The notes under the pieces: generated by a model
The model's input: the letters and a program-made list of their open reading frames with translations, nothing else
Told to the model about the DNA's origin: nothing
The model's database searches: none
Program-made: the position numbers and the translations under genes
In this document: positions 46,291 through 57,884 of the stretch, piece after piece
Layout of the letters: every line of letters begins with the position of its first letter
Numbering within the stretch: the first letter of the stretch is position 1
Origin: Heterodera schachtii
Lineage: Eukaryota > Nematoda > Chromadorea > Rhabditida > Heteroderidae
Length of the DNA: 64,000 nt
Direction: 5' to 3'
Assembly: GCA_023374025.1 (NCBI GenBank)
Contig: SIJG01000041.1
Location: 891,001-955,000, forward strand

Positions 46291-49200
46291 ATGCTTCTCC
46301 CTCGGCTCCCCTCCGATTTGTCCCACTTTCTCTCCATTTTCCCCATTCTCTCCGTCTTTCTCGTCCCCTCCGTTTTCTCCCAAATCCCTTGGGATTGTTC
46401 CCGTGCTCCTGGCGATGCAGGTTCACTTTTCCAATTTGTGTCTGTGCTTTATTTGTTAGCTTCCCAACAAATTTGCAACATGCTCCAAAGTTGGGACCGC
46501 GGCGCGCGTCGCTCCATCGCCCAGCAGAAGGGCAATCAGTTGCCGGTCAGTGCACCCGGTGTGCCTGATCAGCCGTCGTTGTCCCCGGCCGTGCCGCGTC
46601 CGTTCAACCCCAGTGCCCACTCCTGCATGGATTTGGCTTGCCTTTGTCCCTATTTCCAGGCATTTCCCCCTCCATTGTCCCTCAATTTTTTGTTAATTAC
46701 CCAGGGAATTTCTGGCCCTGGGGGACAGTGCGTTTTGCCCGGGGGAAAGCCTTTGGAAATGGCCGTGAGGAGGGAATATCGGACAATGAGCGACGGGGAG
46801 AGACGGAAGCTGCACCAGGCGATGGGCGAGCTGAAGAGGAGCGGAGAGTTTGACAGATTCAACGACCAGCACAGACAGGCAAACAATGGAATTGAGTGAC
46901 TGAACTGATCCAAACATTCACTGAGAAATTGCCATCCATAGGCCAAAAGTTGACCAATCGATAATTGGCCAAAAGTTGATCAATCGATAATGGGCCAAAA
47001 GTTGATCAATCGATAACTCTAAACACTAACAATAAACGTCCTATCTGAAGCAAAGTGTGTGCATTTGCTAATTGGTCTGTCATTTCTCAGGTCGGCGTTT
47101 CCTCCGGCGCTCATTCGGGCCCCGGCTTTTTGCCGTTCCATCGCGAGTTCATCAAACGGTTTGAAATTGCGCTTCGTCTGGTCGACCCGTCGTTGTCCCT
47201 GCCTTATTGGGATTCTGTGCTCGACTCGTATTTGCCCAACCCGGCCGATTCGGTCATTTTCACTCCACAGTTTATGGGGGAAACTGATCAGCTGGGAAAC
47301 GTTGTGAGCGGACCTTTTGCGGGATGGCGCACTTTGGAGGGGCGGGCGAATATTTTGCGGTTGGAATTGGCAAAAACTGAGAAAATTGAGCAATCATTTT
47401 GAAGATGGCCCGGGGCGGAAGGACGTGTGATGAGGGAGAACGACGTGAACAGCGTGTTGGGACAGACCCAAATCGAACAAGTGTTGGCTTATACGGCACC
47501 ACAACAAAGTGAAAGCATTGGGCCGGGGGGAGGGCACCGCCGGACGAATCGAACGGCAAAGAATGGCCACCGATCAGTGGCAAAACGAAAAAAAACCATT
47601 GATCCGTTCGTTCCCTCTCACCATTCTCCCGATCACCACCCGCTTCTCCCTCAACCGATTGATCACTTCCTCAGATTGTCCCTACCAGCCCAACTTCGGT
47701 GCGCTTGAATATTCACATTCCCAAGTCCATTTGTTCGTCGGCGGCGATATGAAACCGCCAACTTTGGCAGCGAACTGACCCCATTTTCTACGTCCATCGT
47801 AATTTAATATTTATGGACGAAAAGCCATTGATAAAAAACGACTAAACCCATTGATTAAGACTCATTCATTGACTTGATCTGGGAACAGTGGCGTCAGCTA
47901 CGACAGACGAAATGGACAAGAGAACAGGTGGAACAGACAGAAAAACAATGGGAAAAGCAATCCAAGCTGATGATCAATCCAATCACTGATCCCAATAAAT
48001 CAATGCAAAGAGACTGATCAGCTGATTAATTCAACTGATCAGTCCAACCGATTAGAGTGATCATTCCAACTGATCAGTCTTTCTCCTTTCCTTTGGCACT
48101 TTTAAATGGTAGGCAAATGCTCTCCAATCTCAAGGCTTTTCCGCCCGACTTTTCTGAGTGCTCCAATCAGCAACACTTCGCCAACGCACAAATGCGTCCG
48201 TTCGATTTGACCAACAAAGATGGTCAGTGCCAAAATTGGAATCGTAGAATTATTTAAATGCAAAAATGGTTAGATAAATGCTGGACATTTTGTCCTTTTT
48301 TAGGTTTGTCCAACGCTTACACGGACAATTTGTTCAGATTCTCAGCACGTCCAAGTTGCAGTTTGGAAGTGATTGCCTTTGGATCGGCATTTTTCCAGAC
48401 ATTTCTCTTGGCATTTCCCTAACTTTCCCCAACATTTACTTCGGCAATTCCTTGGCATTTCCCCAACTTTTTCTTGGCATTTCCTTCCTTGGCATTTTCT
48501 CAACATTTCTTTTAGGATGACTGCGGTTCTCCGTTTTTATTCTGCGACCGAAGGGACGCCGAAACTCCGCATTGCGTGTCAAAGGTGGAAAGGACACAAC
48601 AAATTAATGTCATTAAGGGCATTACTCTAGAAATAATTAGTGTTTGTAAATGATAATTTTTCCCAGATAAGAATCGGCGGAAATTGTCAAGGATTTGAGG
48701 GGATCGATTGCTGCTGGGAGGGCGAGTGCCAAAATTGGCGTTGCGTCGCCCGCCAAATTCAATTGCCGAAAAGGGTATCCCATTGATCAGTGATAATTTC
48801 GATCACTTTGCCTCCTGCTTTTCAGCCTCCACAGGCGATGTCCCTTCAGCACAGCAACGGCGAATCGTTTGCCGAACTTCTCCAAAATGCGATTGGTTCG
48901 ATGCCTCAGATACAAACGCGGCGAGTCGAGGCAATTTTGAAATTGGCGAATTAATCGAAATGATTGGCATTTCGCGCAAAAGGCGTTCAATTCGACAGAA
49001 GCGACGACGACAATGGCAAAGGGAGCAGAGAATGGCACAAACTCACAATCAGTAGCAATAATCGGCCACAGCAACGACTGTTTCAACGACGACCCGTGCT
49101 GTTCGGCATGGGCAAAACTCAGCGAATGCTCGGCCAACCCGGCATTTATGCACAGATATTGCCGCAGAGCGTGCCATCAATGCGAAGCGCAAACGACGCA

Positions 49201-49592
49201 CAAAGGTCGGACCGAATTTGTGAAGCTTTCATTTTGTTTCGTCCTCAGGATGCACTGATCGGCACATTTCCTGCGCCTATTGGCGGTCCGCCGGCGAATG
49301 TTCGCGAAGGCGCCAATGGATGGCGGAGAATTGCCGGCAGAGCTGTGGCTGGTCAGTGTCACCAATTGTAAAGGGCAAAAGTTGGAGAAGGCAAAGAAAG
49401 AAAGGCCCAACTGATAATGAAGACTTTTTGATGATGGCATTGGCATTACTCCCTCTTTTTGGCATTGTTTCCTCTTTTGGCCCTTTTTGGCATTTCTTTT
49501 TGTCCATTTTTATAATCCATTCCATTTCCTAAAGGTGCCAAATCAGCCAACAACAATTGTGTGCATCAGTGGCAAGAATGAGTCGGATGTGA
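46291..49592 (+). CDS. tyrosinase with two C-terminal ShKT domains
   Basis: Exons: 46291-46420, 46460-46659, 46705-46878, 47091-47359, 47405-47508, 47675-47798, 47860-47956, 48113-48222, 48304-48368, 48516-48584, 48667-48774, 48826-48895, 48999-49205, 49249-49351, 49535-49592; about 628 residues. A signal peptide ([18 protein letters not shown]) is followed by [11 protein letters not shown]. The CuA region has [15 protein letters not shown] and [14 protein letters not shown]. The CuB region has [17 protein letters not shown] then PIFYVHHSFIDLIW. A Cys-rich linker follows, then two ShKT domains ([11 protein letters not shown]...CHQC and [11 protein letters not shown]...SCGWC). Secreted; in nematodes such enzymes act in cuticle or eggshell tanning. 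One extra T at 47776 breaks the frame inside CuB. Two, probably three, GC-AG introns. The exon 12-13 join is tentative. Confidence 0.88.
46941..47016. repeat. three tandem 28-bp repeats in a tyrosinase intron
   Basis: The unit GGCCAAAAGTTGATCAATCG plus ATAAT occurs three times in a row with one or two differences (GACC for GATC in the first). It lies within the GC-AG intron 46879-47090. Confidence 0.85.
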
Positions 49593-49887
49593 GAAGCCTT
49601 TTTGTCCTTCTGTCTTTGGTCGGCCGATAGCAAAAAGAAAAAGCCTAAAGCGGAATTATATGTATATTTTATGAAATATTTGCATTTATTGTATAAATCG
49701 TTCGGGTTTTTTACATTTACCCCCCCCCCCCCTCACTCTCTTTGGCTTTTCTTTTCCCAGTATCTCTCTCTCTCTCTCACTCTCTCTCTCTCTCTCTCCC
49801 CCTTCCCTTCCCCCTTCCCTCTGCTTTTCTTTTCCCAGTATCTCCTCTCTCTCTCTCTCTCTCTCTCTCCTCTCTCTCTTCTCTCTC

Positions 49888-49942
<55 letters not shown>

Positions 49943-50937
49943 CCCTTCTCCTCTGCTGCTTTTTCCTTTCCCCATTATCTCTCTCCCCTCTCTCACTCTC
50001 TTTGGCTTTTCCTTTCCCCATTATCTCTCTTCTTCCCACTCAGTCCCATTATCTTTCTTTCTCCATTTGTGGACCTTATTTTCATCCCTCCCTTTTCTGC
50101 TGCTGTTATTGTTGTTGTTGTTGTTTATCTGTTTTGCTTGTTTGTTGCTTCGCTGTGTCCCCCCCCCCCCCTCCCATTCGCCTCCTCTCTTTCTCTCCCC
50201 TTTTCCTCTCTTTCTCTCCCTTTTTCCTCTCTTTCCTCCCCTTTTTCCTTTTTGCTTTCTCTTTGACTCCTTTTCTGTTTCTTTTCCCTTACTTTCTCCT
50301 TTCCCTGCTCTCTTTGCTCCTCCTTTCTCCCCTTTCGCTCTCTCTTTCCCTTTTCCCCTTTCTCCCCCCATTTGTGCATCAATGACCATCCGATGTTTGG
50401 TGCTTTCTTTCTCTTTGTCTGTTGAGTCCATGCGTTTTCACTATAAAAGGCAACTTCATATTCGTCTCATCATTCTTTTCTTTTCAACTTATTTTTCGGA
50501 TTGGTTTATCTTTGGCCTCCATTTGTCCCATTTATTCAGAGGGAACTCTTACCATCATAAAACTGTTTACCAAACAGGCAGCTTTTGTTTGTTAGCTAGA
50601 TTCTGTTTAGCTTTACACTCTCCGCCTTTGGTCTCGCCATTTCCCCCCCCCCCCCCCCTCCCCGTGATCTGTCGGCTCAAGAGACAAAGGGTCGATCACC
50701 GCCGGCGGATGACCGAAGCAATGAACGATCTATCTGTTGAAGAAGAAGCATTGAATTGGGGGGGGGGGCTTTTTGATGAGCCATTGCTTTTTGTTTACGC
50801 TTTGCTGCCCTTTTCGTCCCATTTTTGTTTTCGTCGTCCGTCTGTTTTCCCTTTTCCTCCCATTTCTCCCAATTTCCCTTTTCATTTTCCCATTTCCATT
50901 CCAAGAATTCCTTTCGCAATTTTCTCCAATTTTCTTA
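49593..50937. other. tyrosinase 3' flank / annexin 5' flank, simple repeats
   Basis: Mostly pyrimidine-rich. (CT)n microsatellites span about 49762-49935, followed by C/T blocks to 50370 and C tracts at 49720, 50160 and 50643. A 461-codon open frame crosses it, but its translation is a S/F/P/L low-complexity string; it is not annotated as a gene. The annexin start codon follows at 50938. Confidence 0.65.
49762..49935. repeat. (CT)n microsatellite
   Basis: Interrupted CT dinucleotide runs separated by CCTTCCC and TTTTCCCAGTAT spacers. The longest uninterrupted run is at about 49892-49934. Confidence 0.9.
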
Positions 50938-52529
50938 ATGATGTCCAACGCAACCAAAAACATTCTCGGCACTCCGACAATCGTTGACAATGTGAGTTTC
51001 GACCCCAAAGTGAGCGCCAATTTCCTTCACAAAGCCATCGAAGAGAAGCGAAAGGTGAGAAAGGAAATAGTGAGGAAAAAGAAGAGAGAGAGAGAGAAAG
51101 AGAGAAATTCAGGATGAGATTATCCATTTGTTGTGCACCATTTCCAACCAACAGGTGAAAAAGAAAAGGGGGGGGGGATTTGAAATTGGAGAAAAAATTA
51201 TTGGCATTTGAAGCGGCAAGAATTGGCACTCGAATTCAAACAATTGTTCGGCGAGGATTTGTCCGCCAAACTGAAGAAGGCACTCTCTGGCGACTTTGAA
51301 GAACTGATGTGAGAAAGTGGAAAACGGACGGCCAGAGAAAAGGGGGAAGGGAAAGGCGTGCCATTGTGCCGCCTAATTGCCCCATTAATTAAGTGATTAT
51401 ATGAAATTTGCTCAGTTTGGCTTTGTTGGAACCGCCAGCTGTTTACGATGCGCAGCAAATGCACCGCGCGATGTCCGGCCTCGGCACTCGCGAGTCAGTG
51501 AATGTTTTGGGGCGGCGAGAAAGTACGACACTGCTTCATGGCTTTTGTTTTTCAGATCGGTTCTGATCGAAATTTTGGTCACGCATAGTAACCGACAAAT
51601 TGACGAGATGAAGCGCGTGTACGAGCAGCTGTACGGCCATCCGCTGGAGAAGGACATCGTCGGGGACACCAGCGGCGCATTCCAACGACTGCTCGTGTCG
51701 CTGTGCAACGATTCGCGCGACGAAAGTTGGAGCTCCGATCCGATCAGAGCGAATATGGTGGGCAATTGGGAAAAGGAGGCGAAAACGACGGATGAGACAA
51801 CATTTAAGACGGCGCGTGCCCTGTTCAAAGAGAGCGAGGTGGAGAGCGGGGTCAACGACGTTCTGTTCAACCAAGTGCTGGCCAACGAGAATTTCATTCA
51901 GGTCCAATCGGACAATAAACGGGCAGGGCAATGCCGAAAACTGACCTATTGACGGGTCAAACCCAACTCTCTTTTGTTCAGTTGCATTTGATTTTCGAGG
52001 AGTATCAGAAGGTCAGCGGTCATCCCATTGAGCAGGCGATTCAGCAACAGTTCAGCGGAGACACGAGGGACGGGTCGGTTTATTTGGGGGAAAAGGGGGG
52101 GGGGCAAATTGAGGGGGGGGGGGGGGGGAGTCGGATAATGGCAAAAAGAGGAAGAAGGAAGGGGAGGCAGAGGGCAATGGCAAATTCAAACGATTTGCCT
52201 TGCTTCAGTTATTTGGCGGTGGTGGAATGTGTGCGCAATCGGCACGCCTTCTTCGCCAAAGTGCTCCAAAACTCGACCAAAAGCTTCCTCGGCATTGGCA
52301 GGCGCGACTCGGATTTGATCCGACTGATTGTCACTCGTGCCGAGTGCGATATGGTCGAGATCAAAGTGAGTGAAACGGACAAACGATGAATTTAATCGAT
52401 CCTCTGCTAATTGGCCTGGTTTAGGAGCAGTTCATGCAAATGTTCAACACTCCGCTGGAGAAGGCCATCGAAAGCAACTGTTCCGGGCCGTACAAAGACG
52501 GACTTTTGACTCTGGTCAAAGGGAATTGA
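50938..52529 (+). CDS. annexin
   Basis: Exons: 50938-51054, 51113-51154, 51214-51308, 51416-51493, 51556-51901, 51982-52073, 52209-52365, 52425-52529; phases close, 343 residues, normal for a four-repeat annexin. Repeat 2 keeps the type-II calcium loop (MSGLGTRESVLIEILVTHSN). Repeat 1 (LHKAIEEKRKDEIIHLLCTI), repeat 3 and repeat 4 (LGIGRRDSDLIRLIVTRAE) have lost the GxGT loop. No signal peptide is visible. Annexins bind acidic membranes in a calcium-dependent way; in cyst nematodes some are secreted into the host as effectors (established for the group, not shown here). The 18 bases at 51760-51777 look like a donor followed by AG but are too short for an intron and were kept as coding. Confidence 0.92.
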
Positions 52530-53192
52530 TCGGCGGAAGAAGCGATTTGAAGATGATTGATCATTGGCATTGGATTGACTGATCGGATTTGCCACTCGCT
52601 TTATCATTTATTTTGCTTGCATTTCCGCATTGATTTGCTTCTGTGAAGCCATTAAATAAATTATTACCTGTTGGTTTCAATTGTTACCTTTTGGTCGGTC
52701 CGATTGTTTTGGTGGCAAATGCCTCCAAATTCAAAATTTCCCCGTCATTTGCAACTGCGCATTTTGCTGCTGTTGGATCGGCTGCTGCTCTTCCCCCAAT
52801 GCCTCTCAAATTGCATCGATCGAACGTCGACGACCGATGGGAGAGCAATTGGCGTGGCGGCGGAGTGACTTCTTCGACTCCTCCTCCAATTTGCTGCGCG
52901 AGTTTTGCGAGTGGGGCAGCGGCAAGAGCGACAGAAGCGACAGATTAGGATCTCATCTGCTCCATCTCCCCCCCCCCCTTTTTCCATCTTTGTCCTTTCC
53001 CCCCCCCCCCATTTTCCCCCTTTTTCCATCTTTGTTCTCCCTTTTTCTCCCTCATTTCCCCCGCCCCCTCCCCTTTTTGGCGAACGTCACTTTTTCATTT
53101 TAAATATTCCTTAAACTTCGCTCGCCTTTCCCCTCATTCAACGGGCCATTCGACCGTGAAGTTTTCTCTTCATTTCTCCAAACTGTGCACAA
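52530..53192. other. annexin 3' flank
   Basis: AATAAA at 52655-52660 is a plausible poly(A) signal of the annexin gene. C/T blocks with C10-C11 runs lie at 52969-53009. No supported exon. Confidence 0.5.
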
Positions 53193-54902
53193 ATGGGCGT
53201 CAAAGTTGCCATCACCGGTGGCAGTGGCTTTCTCGCCGCTCATCTCATCAAACGCCTGAGGGCAGACGCAAATGTGGACGAAATCAGAACCATCGACAGA
53301 AAGCCGTTCAGACAGCTCGGAACAATTGGTGGGTAATTTGGCAGGATGTAAGGACAGGGACGGCCCTTTTAGTGTCGTTTCCTCCTAATTTCAGTTTGTT
53401 CTTCTTCAGATGATTGCCCTCCTTCCTCCGTCGGCTTTCCCCCACTCATTCATTTCCAATGCGATTTGCTGGACGTTGCCAAACTTGAAAAGGCATTGGA
53501 TGGTGTCGACGTGTTGTTCCATTTGGCCAGAAAGGCTTTCGAATATCTTTTCTTCGCTGATCAAAAGGCACTGAATGATCGCTACAGCAGAGACAATTTG
53601 GAAGGTTTTCGATTGAATTGGCACACTTTGCCATTTTAATAATACTTAAGCCACTCATTCGCTTCTCAACACCATTTTCAAATGCTCCGTTCCGCGATTG
53701 GTCCATGTCGGAGGTGAATAAATAATAAATAAAATAGTGGACCTAACGTAATAATCATTTGGCAAAATGAAAACGGCGAATTTTGCCAAATTTGTCTATG
53801 TCCGTCCATTGGCACTTTCTTCCTAATTAATTCCAAATTCTTCCTCCTTTTTCACATTTTTTCTCTCCCTTTCCGATGCCTTCGCCAACATTCCCCCGGG
53901 CGACAACTTCGGAAGCGCTGAGCACATCCATCGCGGATTGCCCTCCAAATTTTTGCTTGGCCATTACGGAGAGACGCGGACAAAGGCCGAATTGGCCGGG
54001 CGAGAAAAATGCGGGAAAATCCTTACAAACGGTGCGAACTGAAAATAAATATGGCAAATGATTAATTATGACAAATTGCCAATTTGTTAAGGACAGCCCT
54101 TCCACGCGCTTTTCCTCCGTCCGACTTTTGTGTACGGCGAAGGGGAGAAGAGATTGCCAATGGCACTTAAAAAAGTGGCGGAACGGCACGGAGAGATCAA
54201 CGAAATTGCCGGGCCATCAAATGGAATGTTGCAATATGTGAGGGGGACGGGATGGTCAAAAAGGGGGACAGAATGCCATTCGCGAGGGCATTTGGCCAAA
54301 CTAAGGCACACAATGCCAGATTTATGCCGGCAATTTGGCCTCCATTATGGCCGAGTCGATGCAACTGCTGCTGTCCGATAGGGCCGAGAATCTCTCCGGC
54401 ACTTACTTCTATTGTATGGACGACACCGTGTGCACCAAATTTGGCGAAGTGAGCAAAAACGAACGGATGAATGTTTGAAAGCAAACGAAATGCCAAATCA
54501 TCGTGAAGCTGGCTAATTCAGTTCTGTGGCCCTTTTGTCCATGCGCTTGGCCATCGAATGGGCCCACCCATTGTCAACCAATGGGCCACACTTTTCAAGC
54601 TGTTCATTGAGCAGCAAATACGCTCGTTGTGCGGATGGGAAGTGACGCCAGGAGGCGATTTTTCCGCCATCGCCCTCCGCTTTCTGTTCAATTACGCAAT
54701 TGGCTTTTCCGATCGGACAATGGCACTTAACCTAAAGCATCGGTCGAAAAGAGGAGGAAGAAGCGAATGGACGAAGAGGACGGCGGATTGGATACGAAGG
54801 GAAATGGGAGAAGCAGAAGAAGCAAAGGAAGTGAGGGAAGAACAACGGCAACAGAAGAAAATGGAGACGGAGGAGGAAGAGATAGTCCGACGGTTGGGGT
54901 GA
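53193..54902 (+). CDS. 3-beta-hydroxysteroid dehydrogenase/isomerase family enzyme
   Basis: Exons: 53193-53328, 53410-53604, 53651-53713, about 53902-54031, 54092-54237, 54320-54448, 54522-54902; about 392 residues. The N-terminus is the Rossmann motif VAITGGSGFLAAHLI; the acidic dinucleotide-binding position follows (TIDRKP), then CDLLD and VLFHLA. The active-site Tyr lies in GHYGETRTKAE, where the usual YxxxK reads YxxxR. FLRPTFVYGEGE and IYAGNLASIM match the extended SDR core. The C-terminal 60 residues are a charged Lys/Glu/Arg-rich tail. The family oxidises 3-beta-hydroxyl groups of sterols (HSD3B, NSDHL); nematodes use relatives in dafachronic acid synthesis. The 5' end of exon 4 lacks a normal acceptor in frame and is unresolved. 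Confidence 0.82.
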
Positions 54903-55068
54903 AGAGAAAGAGAGGGACGAACGGAGGAAGACACAGACAGAAAGAGAGAGAGGAGACACAGAGAAAAAGAGACACGACAAAAAATGATTTATTGGGCCAC
55001 GGGAAGTGAAAACAAAGGAATATCATATCACATGCAAACTGAAACGATGCCAACTCGGTAAAGAAATA

Positions 55069-56556
55069 TCAGTAGAAGAGTTCTTTGCGCTCGGAAATTT
55101 CTTTTAGTTTTTCGGCGAATTTTTCCGTAGAACAGTCGAGCCAGGCCTGCGTCTTCAAGTCCAATTTTCGCGCCGTATCCAACAGATTCTAACTTAAAGA
55201 AGACAATGGAAACGCACCGAAGTGCAATAAATAAACGAATTTCTTTTTGGCATTTTCAGTCCCCGGTTCCCCCCTCCTGCCATTGTTTGTTTTGCCTCCC
55301 CCATTCGTTCACCTTTCGTTGCATGTTGTTTATCTCCACGTTGGCCTCCTTGATCACGTCAAAGTCGAACAGTTCGTACAGAATGGCCAAGTCGCAATTG
55401 TCCACCGCTTCTTTGAGCGTCGCCCCGTGCCCTTCGAATTTGGTGTTTCGTACGCCGATTGACGGCACTGTGATGAATTTTCTGCAAATTTGCACCGTCG
55501 AATTCCAAGCCGTGGGCTCCTCCTTCGCCAAACATTGCATTCGCTCCACGCAAAGCAATTTGCGCTTGACGAATCGATCCAACGCCTTTGACGCGTTGGC
55601 GGTGTTGTACCCGTGGGAGTACGTCTCGGAAGCGATTCGAAAGGCCGCCGGCAAATCGAGGTGGCCCTAAGAAAGGAACACAGAAATGAAACAATGCCAG
55701 AAAAAGGGGTTTTCATAAGACTGTCCCCGTTGCTTTTTCTGTTTTCGGTAGTCTGTGTTTAAACACCATACAAATAATTCATATTTGGTATTTAAGTGAC
55801 CTTGGGCATGAGAATGGTGAGGCCGGAATTAGCCGAGCGGAAAACAATCTTCTCAAAAGCGTTGACGACACGTCGCCGCCGACCAAAGAAAGGCTGCTGG
55901 GTCACTCGGTTTTTGTCTTTGTTTTGGTCAACATCGACGGAAGTACTTGCGACATTTGTGACTTCAGCATTCGGAACGGACGAACTTCCGACCTAAGCAC
56001 CGAAGAGAATGAGAAAAATGAAATCAATTGAAACCAAGAGCATAGCTCAGACCTTGGCTTCGGGGGGAGGGGGGGGGGGAATTCAAAGTCTATTTTTAGG
56101 GGTGCAAGGGGACCAGGCGATGCCGTTAGAGGCATGCCGTGAAAATTTTTACTTTTTTGGGGGGGGGGAAGGGGCTTGATTGAAATTTGGGCCTACAAAA
56201 GTCTCCAATTATTCAACCCTATGTGTAAATAAAACCTGTTCCGTCGTGCGCTGCCCCCACCCACTCTCCTCCATGTCCCAGCGCTTTTCCTCCGTGCCCT
56301 TTCCCTCTGTCGCAGTGCCTTCCTTTTCTTCCTCCGAACTGTCCTCCCACGGGGGACGGAATGCGTCTCCACGACTCTTTGAACTCGGCTTTTTTTTCGA
56401 CGGACTGACGCCTTGTGAGGGCGGAAGAGGCCCGACCAAATCATTCCGAGTTTTGGCAGTAAATCCAAAATCAGGTGGCTGCCCCCAAAGAAAGGTCTTC
56501 GAATCACTTCCGGACGTATTCGATCCAAGTTGCCATCTCTGTCCAAAGTTTGCGTT
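55069..56556 (-). CDS. unrecognised gene, 5' end incomplete
   Basis: Four exons in coding order with matched splice sites and phase 0 throughout: 56236-56556, 55801-55992, 55313-55666, 55069-55188 (328 residues plus stop). The first exon encodes a Ser/Lys/Glu-rich, probably disordered stretch (SPSKKKPSSKSRGD, SSEEEKEG). The second to fourth encode a likely folded helical domain including NAFEKIVFRSANSGLTI, AFRIASETYSHGYNTANA, FVKRKLLCVERMQCL and AILYELFDFDVIKEANVEI. I do not recognise the family. No start codon is found; the acceptor at 56557 requires an upstream exon, possibly beyond the transposons at 56.6-60.1 kb. It converges on the HSD gene with 166 bp between stops. Confidence 0.6.
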
Positions 56557-56608
56557 CTGAAAGGGTTTCAGTGTTATAGCAAAAAGGCACCGATGGCAAC
56601 ATTTAAAC

Positions 56609-57221
56609 CAGGGTTCGTAGATGAAAATTTTCAAAAGCCTCATTTGGCAAGCAAAAGCCTCATTTTGGGTCAAAAAGCCTCATTTTCACAAATTTATTCA
56701 AAACACGTTTAGAATGTTCAAATGTGATATTTTTGATTGTCCATGATCAATTGCAATTTTTTCTTAGAACTAAGCATTTTGTGAAATTCTGAGCATGAAA
56801 AATCGAAGTTGATTTTTGCGGGGCTTTTTTCCAATTTTTTTGGGGAACAAGGGGTCCGGCGGTGCCGATAGGAACCGCCGGGAAAATTTTTGTAATTTTT
56901 AATGTGATTGTTAACAGAATTTGCCCACAAAAATGGCCAAATTTTGCAATTTTAAGAAAATAAAGGATTTTTAAGGTCCGGCGGTGCCGATAGGCGCCGC
57001 CAGGGGAAAAATTGAGAATTTTGACCATATTTTTAGCAGATTTTCATTAAAAAATTCTTTATTTTGTGGTTTTTTGGAAAAATTTAACAAAAAACCACAA
57101 AAAGCCTCAAAATTTCTGAAAAAAACACAAAAAGCCTCAAAGCCTTATTTTGAAAATTTAGCCTCATTGACCTATCAAAAAACCACAAAATGAGGCTAAA
57201 GCCTCAGATCTACGAACCCTG
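56609..57221. mobile_element. hAT-like MITE with 14-bp TIR and 8-bp target duplication
   Basis: Perfect terminal inverted repeats CAGGGTTCGTAGAT (56609-56622) and ATCTACGAACCCTG (57208-57221), flanked by exact ATTTAAAC at 56601-56608 and 57222-57229. Subterminal AAGCCTCATTTTG/CAAAATGAGGCT motifs repeat inwards from both ends. Two GATA-loop hairpin modules lie inside (56858-56879 and 56980-57001). There is no transposase. TIRs starting CAGGG and the 8-bp duplication are typical of hAT elements. Confidence 0.92.
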
Positions 57222-57606
57222 ATTTAAACTCAAAACCGACCTTTTGTTGCTTATTGGACATTTACGCTGATTTTCGTTGGATTATTTGAAAAACAGAAAT
57301 AAACAACATAAAAGTGATTTGAATAGAGGCTGTCAATAAAAGAAAAATTTTAAATTCACACATACCAACAATTTGAATTTGACCAAAAATGCGCCATAAA
57401 AACGCCAAAAAACCCGCTAATTTAAAAAATCGCTTAGAATTTTTATCACCGGTCTAGAATTAAAAACATCGACTTTCGGAAAATAAAAAGGGTTCGCTAG
57501 AAGAGGCCAAAAAATTGGCCTATAATTTCAAGAAATTTTACCAATAGGAAATTTTTTTTACAAAGGAAAAAAATTCAACTAAATTAATTTTTATGGACGA
57601 AACAAA

Positions 57607-57884
57607 AGTCGTACAAAAGAAATTGGTGTTGTCAGGGGTCTTTTAATAATGTTGTTGTACAGCACACAGCACAAGACAACAGCCCAAAGCAAACACAAAA
57701 CAAGCAGCCCAATGCCGAAGACAATTATCGTTTAATTCCAAATAAAATAGGGCGAGGACAATCAATAGGGATAACTGACGACTGCATAAAACTAACAACT
57801 AACTAACACACAAAATCACAAACAAAATTGACACAAAATTAATCAACAAAACGCCAAATATAATTTAAATCACAATAATATCAC
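57607..57884 (-). repeat. LTR (3' end of element)
   Basis: About 278-bp direct repeat beginning AGTCGTACAAAAGAAATTGG on the + strand and ending in AATAATATCAC; matches the copy at 59785-60062. Ends are set by the putative ACAAA target duplication and could shift by 1-2 bases. TG/CA termini are not obvious. Confidence 0.88.

Noticed and set aside
49602..50987. A 461-codon + strand frame
   Set aside because: The translation is mainly CT-microsatellite product (Ser/Leu/Phe/Pro). It overlaps the true annexin start in another frame.
51760..51777. An apparent 18-bp intron (GTGGGC...AAG) in the annexin exon 5
   Set aside because: Too short for any spliceosomal intron; the sequence is in frame and was kept as coding.
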